Assembly: GCF_016862175.1 (NCBI RefSeq)
Contig: NZ_BOML01000032.1
Location: 37,181 to 101,180 of the forward strand
DNA length: 64,000 nt
Source: Paractinoplanes durhamensis
Lineage (GTDB): Bacteria > Actinomycetota > Actinomycetes > Mycobacteriales > Micromonosporaceae
Direction: 5' to 3'
The notes under the pieces: model-generated
What the model was told of the DNA's origin: nothing
Database searches by the model: none
The model's input: the letters and a program-made list of their open reading frames with translations, nothing else
Made by a program: the position numbers and the translations under genes
In this document: piece after piece, positions 1 to 8,441 of the stretch
Numbering within the stretch: the first letter of the stretch is position 1
Layout of the letters: each line of letters opens with the position of its first letter

Positions 1-13
1 ACCGGCCGGCGCG

Positions 14-1753
14 GTGAGGAACGGCGGCGATGAGTCGGCCGCGATTACCGGATCTCACGACGAACGGACCGCGGACGTCGGTGAGTCGGGGGCTGATGAG
101 GCTGTTGTCGAATCCTCGGATGGTGACGAGCCCACGACGGTTGTCGTCGGAGCCTCGGATGATGACGAGCCGACCGTTGCTGCCGGGGATGGCGAGCCGG
201 TCGCAGCGCCCGAGGTCGATGAGGAACTGTCCGCTGACGCCGGCCTGGCGGATGCGGATGCGGACGCAGCCGAGGGCTTGGGCGATGAGGGAACCGTCGC
301 TGCGGATGAGGAGTCGACGGCGGCCGTAGCCGCGACGTCCAGTCACGACGAACCGTCTGCCACCGTCGAAGGCGACGACCAGGCTGCAGTTGCCGAAGCG
401 ACTGTTGGGCAGGTCGCACCGGCCGAGGCGTCCGACGAACCGGCCGACGAACCGGCCGCCGACGTGACCGCCGAACCGGCCGCCGGGGCGATTGATGGGC
501 TGGCCGCATCGGCTGCAGTGACCGATGAACCGGCTGCAGTGACCGATGAATCGGCGGCCGTGGCTGCCGCGATTGATGAACCGGGCGCTGTCGGCGAGGA
601 CGACGGCTCTGGCGGTGCGGCTGCGTCGGGCGCTGAAGCCGGTGGCGATGATGATGGCGGGTCGGGGCCGGGCGGGGGGACGCCGGCGGGGGACGACTCT
701 GAGCGGACGCAAGTTGTGCGTCTTGCTGATGTCGTGCCGGGGGACCGTACGCAAGTAATTCGGTTTCCGGTGGGGGATGACGCCGAGCGGACGCAGGTTG
801 TTCGGCTGCCGGTGGCGGATCCGGCGGAGCGGACCCAAGTTATTCGGCTTCCCGTCGGGGAGGCTCGCGGGGACGACTCGGAGCGGACTCAGGTGGTTCG
901 GCTTCCGGTGCGGGATGACGGGGAGCGGACGCAGGTCGTTCGGCTTCCGCTTGGCGAACCCGGGGACGAGACGGAAGTCGTGCGGCGGAAGCTGCTGCCG
1001 TTTCCGATCAGCGATCCGGGGGAGCGGACTCGGGTCATCGAGCCGGTGCCGGACCCTACCGAGCAGACTCAGGTGCTGCGGTTTCCGTCCCGGCCGATCG
1101 GGGAGTGGCCTACCCGGGACGTGCGCGGGATCGGGGAACGGACCCGGGATCTCAGCAATCGGGCCACGGGGGACGTCGGTGGTGACGAGACCCAGGTGAT
1201 TCGGCTTGTCGGGAAGACCGTGGATGACGAGCGGACCCAGATCATTCGGCCGCACCTTGTCGCGGCGCCGGGGACGCGGGCCGAGGTGGTGACCTTCCCG
1301 GTCGCCGATGGCAACGAGTCCATTGCGGATGGGGACGAGCAGGGCGAAGGCGGTCAGGGCGAAGACGGTCAGGGCGAAGGCGGTCAGGGCGAAGACGGTC
1401 AGGGCGGAAACGAGCAGGACGCGGACGGGCGGGGCGAGACTGGGTCGGCCGGGCAGGGCGCCAAGACTGGGCAGGGTGCCGTGACTGGCCCGGGGGCCGA
1501 GGAGGCTGGGCCGGGGGCCGGGTCTGGGTCGGGCGCCAAGGCCAAGAACGGGTCGTCGGTGTCCATTGCGGACGCTGAGGCGCCCAACTTCGCCGAGGAC
1601 CCGACCGGGCGCATCGTGTCGCCGGACCTTCGGGTCGCCGAGGCGAGTGGGCCGCGGGCCAAGAACATTCTCAACTCGGAGCGGCCGCCGGACGAGATCA
1701 GCGAGGACACCACGCACATTCCGGCGCAGCGGACGCCCGGCGACGACGAATAG
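14..1753 (+). CDS. Acidic Ala/Glu/Asp-rich protein with about eleven ERTQVVRLP-type repeats
   Basis: I do not recognise this gene. The frame is open to the left edge of the window, so the GTG at 14 may not be the true start and the protein may be N-terminally partial. Residues 1-220 are low-complexity Asp/Glu/Ala. Residues about 230-412 hold roughly eleven copies of a motif like ERTQVVRLP or ERTQVIRFP, spaced 11-40 residues apart. A Gly/Gln/Glu-rich stretch (GEGGQGEDGQ type) follows and then a charged tail. There is no signal peptide, membrane segment or enzymatic motif. The repeats resemble E-x-T-x-V-x-R sites that Ser/Thr kinases phosphorylate and FHA domains read; that link is my inference. 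Confidence 0.7.
   Translation: MRNGGDESAAITGSHDERTADVGESGADEAVVESSDGDEPTTVVVGASDDDEPTVAAGDGEPVAAPEVDEELSADAGLADADADAAEGLGDEGTVAADEESTAAVAATSSHDEPSATVEGDDQAAVAEATVGQVAPAEASDEPADEPAADVTAEPAAGAIDGLAASAAVTDEPAAVTDESAAVAAAIDEPGAVGEDDGSGGAAASGAEAGGDDDGGSGPGGGTPAGDDSERTQVVRLADVVPGDRTQVIRFPVGDDAERTQVVRLPVADPAERTQVIRLPVGEARGDDSERTQVVRLPVRDDGERTQVVRLPLGEPGDETEVVRRKLLPFPISDPGERTRVIEPVPDPTEQTQVLRFPSRPIGEWPTRDVRGIGERTRDLSNRATGDVGGDETQVIRLVGKTVDDERTQIIRPHLVAAPGTRAEVVTFPVADGNESIADGDEQGEGGQGEDGQGEGGQGEDGQGGNEQDADGRGETGSAGQGAKTGQGAVTGPGAEEAGPGAGSGSGAKAKNGSSVSIADAEAPNFAEDPTGRIVSPDLRVAEASGPRAKNILNSERPPDEISEDTTHIPAQRTPGDDE
701..1249 (+). repeat. Coding repeats of the ERTQVVRLP motif
   Basis: Degenerate repeats, each encoding a nonapeptide close to ERTQVVRLP, are separated by linkers of variable length. 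Ten to eleven copies are recognisable, the later ones more degenerate (DETEVVRRK, EQTQVLRFP, DERTQIIRP). The threonine and the hydrophobic residues at +2 and +3 are the most constant positions. Confidence 0.8.
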
Positions 1754-1825
1754 GGGTCAGCGCGGCTGGGGAAGCCCGCGACGACGAAATGTGGTCAGGG
1801 GCAGCCCCGCGGCGGCGCATAGAGG

Positions 1826-2383
1826 TCAGGGCAGCCGGGACAGGGCCGGCTCGATCTGGCGGGCGGTTGCTGAGGCCAGCGGGGACGGCAGGGCGTCGGG
1901 GGTGAACCAGGCCAGGTCGGCGGATTCGGCGCTGATCTGCTCGGTGGCACCGGCCGGACTGCGGACCAGGAAGCGCACGTCGTAGTGCACCGACTCCGTG
2001 GCGGGGGTGCCCTCGGCCGCGCCGCAGCGAACCCCGTGGACGTCCACGTCGATCGGATCGGGGTCGATGGTCAGTCCGGGGATGCCGGACTCCTCGGTGG
2101 CCTCGCGCAGGGCCGCGCCGGCCAGTGTCTCGTCGCCGGGCTCGCAGTGGCCGCCCAGCTGCATCCACTTGCCCAGTCGGCCGTGCAGGCAGAGCAGCAA
2201 CCGGCCGTCGGCCCCGACCACCAGGGCGCTGGCCGTGACGTGGCCGGGGCGGTGGGCCCTGGTCATCGCGACCGGGCCGGCGGTCAGCAGCTCCAGGACG
2301 CTCTTGCGGGCCACGTCGCCCTCGTCGGTGGTGGCCTGCCAGGTGGTCAGCACCCGGACGGCGTCGTCGTGCAGGGCGGTCAT
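1826..2383 (-). CDS. Nudix hydrolase
   Basis: A 185-residue Nudix-family pyrophosphohydrolase whose substrate cannot be deduced. The Nudix box lies around residues 77-101 (GGHCEPGDET, then REATEESG), which supplies the Mg2+-binding glutamates. The protein is last in a minus-strand run after cofD and cofE and is probably co-transcribed with them. Its ATG at 2383 overlaps by 4 nt the stop of an 18-codon bridging ORF made by a 53-bp duplication of the cofE/Nudix junction. A role in F420 metabolism or housecleaning is suggested only by position. Confidence 0.9.
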   Translation of the reverse strand: MTALHDDAVRVLTTWQATTDEGDVARKSVLELLTAGPVAMTRAHRPGHVTASALVVGADGRLLLCLHGRLGKWMQLGGHCEPGDETLAGAALREATEESGIPGLTIDPDPIDVDVHGVRCGAAEGTPATESVHYDVRFLVRSPAGATEQISAESADLAWFTPDALPSPLASATARQIEPALSRLP

Positions 2384-2474
2384 GCGTGGGCTCCGGAGAG
2401 GTCGAGGCGGATGCCGTCGGCGTGCAGGGCGGTCATGCGTGGGCTCCGGAGAGGTCCAGGCGGATGCCGTCGTC
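2369..2474. repeat. 53-bp tandem duplication at the cofE/Nudix junction
   Basis: Copies at 2369-2421 and 2422-2474 differ at only about two positions. Each copy contains a reverse-complement ATGA, which is the overlapping stop and start of two genes. The original overlap of the cofE stop with the Nudix start has therefore been doubled, which moves the Nudix start 53 bp away from cofE. Confidence 0.9.
2380..2436 (-). CDS. 18-residue bridging ORF created by duplication
   Basis: This tiny ORF encodes MTALHADGIRLDLSGAHA. Its first five residues are the start of the Nudix protein and its last twelve are the end of CofE. Its ATG overlaps the cofE TGA and its TGA overlaps the Nudix ATG, both as ATGA. 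It may pass ribosomes from cofE to the Nudix gene; the peptide itself probably has no function. Confidence 0.5.
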   Translation of the reverse strand: MTALHADGIRLDLSGAHA

Positions 2475-3509
2475 GTGGGGCAGGGCGACGCTGGCCACCG
2501 ACTCGGCGGCCAGGGCCGCGCGGAGGCGGTGGGCGTCGGCGCCCAGCCGCATCAGGCCGGCCGGGGTGGCGTCGCGGGTCCGCAGGTGCAGGGCGGCGGT
2601 GGCGCCGTTCGCCGCGAAGGTCTCGGCGGGGGTGACCGTGGTGGCCCGGGCCAGGTGGCCGGCGACCGTCTCCAGGGCGCGCCGCACGGCGTCGGGGTGG
2701 ACCGGGCGGCCGGGCACCTCCGACCGGAGGCCGTCGGCCAGCTGAGCCGCGTCACGCAGGCCGGCCGCGCGGGCCTCGGCCGTGCCCAGGCTGAACATGT
2801 CGCTCTCCGCGTCGCGCAGCAGCGGCGCGGCACCGGGACCGTCGTCGGCCACGCGGCGATCGCCACCGGCGTTGAGGTAGCCGCGGACCACGGCGACCGG
2901 GACGTTGTCGATTTTGCCCTTGACCAGCTCGCCGGCCGCGGAGAGCTCGTCGATCACGGCCATCTGGGTGATCTGCAGCTCGTTGCCGTAGGGGTCGGTC
3001 TCGCCCCGGTGGTCGCGGAACGGGGGGATACCGGCGGCGCCCAGGGAGACGTCGGTCAGGCCGTTTCGCCAGGCCCGGCCCATCGTGTCGGAGATGATCA
3101 CGGCCACGTCGAGGCCGCGGGACCGGAAGCCGGCGCGCAGCCGGCGGGCCGAGGCGTCCGAGTCGGTGGGAAGCAGGACCAGGTGGGTCTTGTCGACGTT
3201 GGAGGCGTCGATGCCGGCCGCGGCCATCACGAAACCGTGGTGGGTCTGCACGATCGTGGTCGGGCCGCGGCGGGCCACCACGCGGGCGGTCTCGGCGGCC
3301 AGGGCGGCGGCCCGGGCGGCGTCGCGCTCGGGGCCGTCGGCCGGGACCTCGACCAGGTTGCCCTCGGCCTTGGAGACGATCTTGCTGGTCACCACCAGGA
3401 CGTCGCCGTCGGCCAGCCACGGGGCGGCGGTGGCGATCAGGGCGACCAGGTCGTCGCCGGCGGTCACGTCGCCGATGCCGTGCACCGGAAGGATCTGCAG
3501 GCCGGTCAT
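2433..3509 (-). CDS. cofE: Coenzyme F420-0:L-glutamate ligase, CofE/FbiB without nitroreductase domain
   Basis: CofE adds gamma-linked glutamates to F420-0 using GTP in the cytoplasm. The start is the ATG at 3509, which overlaps the cofD stop as ATGA; the reading frame upstream of it is only a shadow of cofD. Residues 1 to about 245 match the ligase domain (VVTSKIVSKAEGN, IVQTHHGFVMAAAGID, SDTMGRAWRNGLTDVSLG). The protein is about 358 aa, against about 250 for archaeal CofE and about 450 for mycobacterial FbiB. The remaining 110 residues keep the FbiB linker (DDGPGAAPL, DMFSLGTAEA) but show no FMN-binding nitroreductase fold. Confidence 0.93.
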   Translation of the reverse strand: MTGLQILPVHGIGDVTAGDDLVALIATAAPWLADGDVLVVTSKIVSKAEGNLVEVPADGPERDAARAAALAAETARVVARRGPTTIVQTHHGFVMAAAGIDASNVDKTHLVLLPTDSDASARRLRAGFRSRGLDVAVIISDTMGRAWRNGLTDVSLGAAGIPPFRDHRGETDPYGNELQITQMAVIDELSAAGELVKGKIDNVPVAVVRGYLNAGGDRRVADDGPGAAPLLRDAESDMFSLGTAEARAAGLRDAAQLADGLRSEVPGRPVHPDAVRRALETVAGHLARATTVTPAETFAANGATAALHLRTRDATPAGLMRLGADAHRLRAALAAESVASVALPHDDGIRLDLSGAHA

Positions 3510-4462
3510 GCGACGCCGGCCAGGGTCAGGGCGTCGCGGACCATCTGGGCCGTCGTCTCCTCCGAGGTCATCCACAGCGGGACGGCTCGGGTGGGGACGC
3601 CGGGGACCTCGGTGCCCTCGTCGACGCTGTCGATCAGCCAGCCGTTGAGCAGGCCGTTGTCGGTGCGGCTGCCATACAGCGCGCCGACGCCGGCCGCGCT
3701 CACCTCGACGCCCAGGGTGGCCAGGCACTTGTCGGCCATGCCGCGCACCGGGGACTCGCCGATGATCGGGGAGACGCCGACGATCGGGGCGGAGCCGCCG
3801 ATCAGGGCCTCGCGGATCGGGTCGACGGCGAGGATCGGGGCGATGCTGACGACCGGGTTGCTCGGGGCCAGCAGCACCACGTCGGCGGCGGCGATCGTGT
3901 CGAGCACGCCGGGGGCCGGCTTGGCCGCGTCGGCGCCGACGAAGACGAAACGGTGGGTGGGCAGGGCGCCGCGGTAGCGGACCCACCACTCCTGGAAGTG
4001 GATGGCCTTGCGCTCGCCGTCGACGTCGACCACCACGTGGGTCTCGAGCCGGTCGTCGGTGGCCGGCACCAGGGTGACGCCGGGCTTCCAGCGCTCGCAC
4101 AACGCCGCCGTCACCGCGGACAGCGGATAACCGGCGTTGAGCATCTGGGTGCGTACCAAATGGGTGGCCGTGTCCTTGTCGCCCAGGCCGAACCACGACG
4201 GCTCGACGCCGTAGGCGGCAAGCTCCTCCTTGACCACCCAGGTCTCGCCGACCCGGCCCCAGCCCCGCTCGGGGTCGTGCGCGCCGCCCAGCGTGTACAT
4301 CACGCTGTCCAGATCGGGGCAGATCTGCAGGCCGTGCATGCGCACGTCGTCGCCGACGTTGACCACGGCGGTGACGTCGGCGCCGATGGCTCGGGCATGC
4401 GCGCGCACGCCGACGAGGAATTTCGCACCGCCGATACCGCCGGTGAGGACCACGATCCGCAT
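3506..4462 (-). CDS. cofD: 2-phospho-L-lactate transferase CofD/FbiA
   Basis: This protein transfers the phospholactyl (or phosphoenolpyruvyl) moiety from its GDP-activated form onto the deazaflavin Fo, making (dehydro-)F420-0. The 318-residue length is normal for the family. The N-terminus MRIVVLTGGIGGAKFLVG and the VNVGDD and PDLDSVMYTLGG segments are family hallmarks, and LLAPSNPVVSI lies in the C-terminal half. The ATG at 4462 follows a GGGAGG ribosome binding site. It overlaps cofE by 4 nt and is divergent from the membrane protein gene at 4575, with 112 bp between them. Confidence 0.95.
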   Translation of the reverse strand: MRIVVLTGGIGGAKFLVGVRAHARAIGADVTAVVNVGDDVRMHGLQICPDLDSVMYTLGGAHDPERGWGRVGETWVVKEELAAYGVEPSWFGLGDKDTATHLVRTQMLNAGYPLSAVTAALCERWKPGVTLVPATDDRLETHVVVDVDGERKAIHFQEWWVRYRGALPTHRFVFVGADAAKPAPGVLDTIAAADVVLLAPSNPVVSIAPILAVDPIREALIGGSAPIVGVSPIIGESPVRGMADKCLATLGVEVSAAGVGALYGSRTDNGLLNGWLIDSVDEGTEVPGVPTRAVPLWMTSEETTAQMVRDALTLAGVA

Positions 4463-4574
4463 GTCGTCATCCTCCCGTACGGGTATGACAGAACTGGCCG
4501 CTGGGTAGAGGGTGCCGCATGCGTGCCCGGTCTACGCTGGGCCGACTTCAATCATCATCCGTCAGGGAGAAACC

Positions 4575-5492
4575 GTGACCAGCCAACCGCAGCCCACGCC
4601 GGGCGAGGGCAGATCGGCCGGCCAGTACCTTCGCCCACTCCGCGATCTCGCGGCGTACGCCCTGATCGGGGCGACCGCCGTGCTGCTCTTCGTGGCGCTC
4701 GTCCGGCTGGTTCCGGACGGTCCCGACCAGTTCGGCTACCGCACCCAGGGCAGCTTCGGCGGCTTCATCAACCTGGCCACCATCGCGTTCCCGATCGCGG
4801 CCGTGCTGCTCTCGCTGTTCGTCGCGCCGCAGCACCCGAAGGCCCAGTTGGTCGTCGCCGTGGCCGTCGTCGAGTACGCGGTGATGGCCGTCTTCGGCCT
4901 GCTGTTCGGGGTGCTGATCGGCCTGATCAACGAGGCCGCGCACAATGGTGCCCGGAGCGCGTTCGAGGGGCTGCTGGAGCGGCTGGCCTGGCTGGCCGTG
5001 TTCGCCGTGGCGGCGTACGCGACCTTCCTGATCTGGCGCAACCTGTTCTACACGCCGCGCCCGAAGCCGCAGCCGGGGGTCTACGGCCAGCCGCAGTTCA
5101 ACCAGCCGGGCACCTACCCGGGCCAGCCCGGCTACGGCCCGCCGCCCGGCCAGCAGGGCCCCGGCCAGCAGCCGTACGGCCCGCCGCCCGGTCAGAACCC
5201 CGGTCAGCAGGCGTACAACCCGGCGCCGCAGGGTGGCTACCCGCCGGCCCCGGGCCAGCCGGGCTACGCCGCGCCGGGCATGTACGGCCAGCCGCCCCAG
5301 CCGCCGACGTGGAACCAGGCGCCGGTGACGATGCCGACCGCGCCCGCCTCGGCGGCGCCGTCGAGCGAGCCCACCCAGATGGTGCGGCCGGTGGAGAGGG
5401 CGCCCGAGGCACCGATCGAGGACCGCACCCAGCGGATCAGCGACGACCGCCCGGGCTTCGGCCCGGCCGATCAGGACCCGCCCCGGCAGTAA
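4575..5492 (+). CDS. Membrane protein with Pro/Gly/Gln-rich tail
   Basis: I chose the GTG at 4575 because GGGAG precedes it by 6 nt. The protein is about 305 aa. Residues 25-165 form about four transmembrane segments (ALIGATAVLLFVALV, LATIAFPIAAVLLSLFV and two more). A disordered tail rich in PGQQ/YGPPPGQ follows, and the end carries EPTQMVRP and EDRTQRIS, which resemble the repeat motif of the first gene in the window. The function is unknown. It sits between cofD and fbiC, so a link to F420 is possible but unsupported. Confidence 0.85.
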   Translation: MTSQPQPTPGEGRSAGQYLRPLRDLAAYALIGATAVLLFVALVRLVPDGPDQFGYRTQGSFGGFINLATIAFPIAAVLLSLFVAPQHPKAQLVVAVAVVEYAVMAVFGLLFGVLIGLINEAAHNGARSAFEGLLERLAWLAVFAVAAYATFLIWRNLFYTPRPKPQPGVYGQPQFNQPGTYPGQPGYGPPPGQQGPGQQPYGPPPGQNPGQQAYNPAPQGGYPPAPGQPGYAAPGMYGQPPQPPTWNQAPVTMPTAPASAAPSSEPTQMVRPVERAPEAPIEDRTQRISDDRPGFGPADQDPPRQ

Positions 5493-5598
5493 AGCTCCAG
5501 CCACCGGGAACGCCCCGGGCGCCGCCGTGTCGTATTCCACTGCGCGCGCCCGGGCACGACCGGGGCAACCGGTCACTTTCCGGCCTAGGCTGCACTGC

Positions 5599-8106
5599 GT
5601 GGTAAAGGTCAACGAGGAACCGGTTCCGACCGAGGCGAGCATCCGCCGCGCCCTGCGCCGCGCCGCCGACGGCAAGGCCATCGATGCCGAGGAGGCGGCC
5701 GCTCTGCTGGCCGCCACCGGGGATCCACTTGACGACCTGCTGGCGATCGCCGGCAGCATCCGGGACGCGGGCCTGCGCCTGGCCGGCCGCGAGGGTGTGG
5801 TCACGTACTCCCGCAAGGTTTTCATCCCGCTGACGCGGCTCTGCCGCGACCGGTGCCACTACTGCACGTTCGCGACCGTGCCGCACCGCTTGCCGGCGGC
5901 GTTCCTGGAGCGCGACGAGGTCCTCGAGATCGCCCGCCAGGGCGCCGCGCAGGGCTGCAAGGAGGCGCTGTTCACGCTGGGCGACCGGCCGGAGGAGCGC
6001 TGGCCGGCGGCCCGGCAGTGGCTGGACGAGCGCGGCTACGACTCCACCCTCGACTATGTGCGCGCCTGCGCGATCGCCGTGCTGGAGGAGACCGGCCTGC
6101 TCCCGCACCTCAACCCGGGCGTGCTGAGCTGGGACGAGTTGCAGCGGCTGAAGCCGGTCGCGCCGAGCATGGGCATGATGCTGGAGACCACCGCGACCCG
6201 GCTCTGGTCGGAGCCGGGCGGCCCGCACTACGGCTCGCCGGACAAGGAGCCCGCGGTCCGGCTGCGGGTGCTCGACGACGCCGGCCGGGTGGGTGTCCCG
6301 TTCACCACCGGCATCCTGATCGGGATCGGCGAGACCCGGGCCGAGCGGGTCGACGCGCTGTTCGCGATGCGGCGCACCGCCCGCGAGTACGGGCACATCC
6401 AAGAGGTCATCATCCAGAACTTCCGCGCCAAGCCGGACACGGCGATGCGCGGGATGCCGGATGCGGAGCTGCGTGAGCTGGCCACGACGGTGGCGGTGGC
6501 CCGGATCATCATGGGCCCGCGGGCCCGCATCCAGGCCCCGCCCAACCTGATCGACACGGAGTTCGGCCTCCTGCTGAAGGCCGGCATCGACGACTGGGGC
6601 GGCGTCTCGCCGGTGACCCCCGACCACGTCAACCCGGAGCGGCCCTGGCCGCAGATCGACCTTCTCCGCGAAAAATCGGCTGATGCCGGTTTTGCGCTGC
6701 GGGAGCGGCTCACGATCTACCCGGAGTACGTCAAGCGTGCGGCCGAGGGCTGGCTGGACCCCCGCCTCGCGGCGCACGTGGGCGCGCTGGCGGACAGCGA
6801 CGGCCTCGCGCGGGAAGACGCAACCGTGGAGGGCCGGCCCTGGCAGGAGCCGGACGAGGCGTTCGGCACCGGCCGCACCGACCTCTTCGCCACGATCGAC
6901 ACCACCGGCCGCACCGCCGACCGCCGCTCCGACTTCGACGACGTCTACGGCGACTGGAAAGAGGTCGCCGCGCACATCACCACCGACACCGCCAAGAGCC
7001 TCCCGACCGACGTCCTGGCCGGCCTGAAGCTGGCCGCGGAAAATCCGGCCGCGCTGCTGGAGAAGCAGCACGAGGACAAGGCGATGGCGCTGTTCAACGC
7101 GGACGGCTCCGCGCTGGACGAACTGGCCCGGATCGCCGACGACCTGCGCAAGGAGGTCAACGGCGACGACATCACGTACGTGGTGAACCGGAACATCAAC
7201 TTCTCCAACGTCTGCTACGTGGGCTGCCGGTTCTGCGCGTTCGCCCAGCGCGAGAAGGACGCCGACGCCTATCGCCTGTCGGTCGAGCAGGTCGCCGACC
7301 GGGCCGAGCAGGCCTGGCAGGACGGTGCCTCCGAGGTCTGCATGCAGGGCGGCATCGACCCGAAGATGCCGGTGACCGCGTACGCCGATCTGGTGCGCGG
7401 GGTGAAGCAGCGGGTGCCGGGCATGCACGTCCACGCGTACTCGCCGATGGAGATCGTCACGGCCGCGTCGAAGGCCGGCGTGCCGGTCCGGGAGTGGCTG
7501 ACCGGCCTGCGCGAGGCCGGGCTGGACACCATCCCGGGCACCGCCGCCGAGATCCTCGACGACGACGTCCGCTGGGTGCTGACCAAGGGCAAGCTGCCCG
7601 CCAGCACCTGGATCGATGTCGTCACCACCGCCCACCAGGTGGGCATCCGATCAAGTTCCACCATGATGTACGGCCATGTCGACCACCCGCGACAGTGGCT
7701 CGGCCACTTCCGGGTGCTGGCCGGCATCCAGGACGTGACCGGCGGTTTCACCGAGTTCGTGGCATTGCCGTTCATCCACACCAACGCGCCGATCTACCTG
7801 GCCGGCATCGCCCGGCCCGGCCCGACCTGGCGGGAGAACCGGGTCGTGCACGCGATGGCCCGCATCCTGCTGCACGGCCGGATCGACAACATCCAGTGCT
7901 CCTGGGTGAAGCTCGGCGACGACGGCACCCGGGTAATGCTCGACGGCGGTTGCAATGATCTTGGTGGCACGTTGATGGAAGAAACGATCTCCCGGATGGC
8001 CGGCTCGGAGCACGGTTCGGCGCGCACGGTCGCGGAGCTGAAGGAGCTCGCCGCGGCCGCGGGTCGCCCCGCCGTCGAGCGAACGACTGTGTACGGCCGC
8101 AGGTAG
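5599..8106 (+). CDS. fbiC: Bifunctional Fo synthase FbiC (CofG-CofH fusion)
   Basis: FbiC makes the deazaflavin chromophore Fo from tyrosine and 5-amino-6-ribitylaminouracil using two radical-SAM centres. The N-terminal CofG half has its 4Fe-4S motif CxxxCxxC at C82, C86 and C89 (CRDRCHYC). The C-terminal CofH half has C539, C543 and C546 (CYVGCRFC). The length of about 835 aa is typical of the actinobacterial fusion. I prefer the GTG at 5599 (GTG 5602 is also possible), because a TAGGCT -10 hexamer at 5586-5591 lies 7 nt upstream, which suggests a leaderless mRNA. It provides the substrate of CofD encoded nearby. Confidence 0.96.
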   Translation: MVKVNEEPVPTEASIRRALRRAADGKAIDAEEAAALLAATGDPLDDLLAIAGSIRDAGLRLAGREGVVTYSRKVFIPLTRLCRDRCHYCTFATVPHRLPAAFLERDEVLEIARQGAAQGCKEALFTLGDRPEERWPAARQWLDERGYDSTLDYVRACAIAVLEETGLLPHLNPGVLSWDELQRLKPVAPSMGMMLETTATRLWSEPGGPHYGSPDKEPAVRLRVLDDAGRVGVPFTTGILIGIGETRAERVDALFAMRRTAREYGHIQEVIIQNFRAKPDTAMRGMPDAELRELATTVAVARIIMGPRARIQAPPNLIDTEFGLLLKAGIDDWGGVSPVTPDHVNPERPWPQIDLLREKSADAGFALRERLTIYPEYVKRAAEGWLDPRLAAHVGALADSDGLAREDATVEGRPWQEPDEAFGTGRTDLFATIDTTGRTADRRSDFDDVYGDWKEVAAHITTDTAKSLPTDVLAGLKLAAENPAALLEKQHEDKAMALFNADGSALDELARIADDLRKEVNGDDITYVVNRNINFSNVCYVGCRFCAFAQREKDADAYRLSVEQVADRAEQAWQDGASEVCMQGGIDPKMPVTAYADLVRGVKQRVPGMHVHAYSPMEIVTAASKAGVPVREWLTGLREAGLDTIPGTAAEILDDDVRWVLTKGKLPASTWIDVVTTAHQVGIRSSSTMMYGHVDHPRQWLGHFRVLAGIQDVTGGFTEFVALPFIHTNAPIYLAGIARPGPTWRENRVVHAMARILLHGRIDNIQCSWVKLGDDGTRVMLDGGCNDLGGTLMEETISRMAGSEHGSARTVAELKELAAAAGRPAVERTTVYGRR

Positions 8107-8290
8107 CCGTCCTGTCGGGTTGATCACCTCAACCGGATGGACCTTGGTTCCAAGGTCACAAATCGGGTTAAATTGGACGTGACGCGCCAGGGTGGCGTAA
8201 CCCTGTGTGGCTCCTGAGAGATAGGGCAGGAACGGGACCACGACGCGCCGAAGGCGCGCCGGGGAAACGGGCCTATTTATCAGGTTCGGC
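8107..8290. other. fbiC-whiB intergenic region with two hairpins
   Basis: This is the first part of a 335-bp gene-free stretch. Two short stems are visible: CAGGGT at 8188-8193 pairs with ACCCTG at 8200-8205, and a GCGCC-GAA-GGCGC hairpin lies near 8246-8258. They could terminate fbiC transcription, but there is no T-tract. No riboswitch class was convincing. Confidence 0.4.
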
Positions 8291-8320
8291 TTGACGACGC
8301 ACGTCTTACACGCGTGTAAT
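8291..8320 (+). promoter_or_regulatory. whiB promoter with overlapping perfect palindrome
   Basis: TTGACG at 8291-8296 and TGTAAT at 8315-8320, 18 bp apart, form a good vegetative promoter. The perfect palindrome TTACACGCGTGTAA at 8306-8319 covers the -10. Its half-sites TTACAC/GTGTAA fit the BldD consensus half-site as I recall it (TNACNC...GNGTNA), but the centre is 2 nt instead of 1. Streptomyces whiB is a known BldD target. Confidence 0.6.
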
Positions 8321-8441
8321 TTCGGTGGGGTTGTGGGCTGGGCGCTACGAAACTTTCGTGTCCGGGCTGCAAGAAACACGCCGCGTGCGTGGGGGGTCAG
8401 CGTCGGCAGTGATGCCGGCGCGGGAATTGGGAGGCACGCCG

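Noticed and set aside
3510..4196. The 229-codon upstream extension of the cofE frame
   Set aside because: The extension is a shadow of cofD, rich in Arg/Pro; the CofE N-terminus MTGLQILPVHGIGD begins exactly at the ATGA overlap.
8150..8290. Riboswitch upstream of whiB (CTGAGA and GCCGAAGG look like TPP or glycine elements)
   Set aside because: The matching pieces do not assemble into either consensus, and they lie upstream of the whiB promoter so would not be in its leader.
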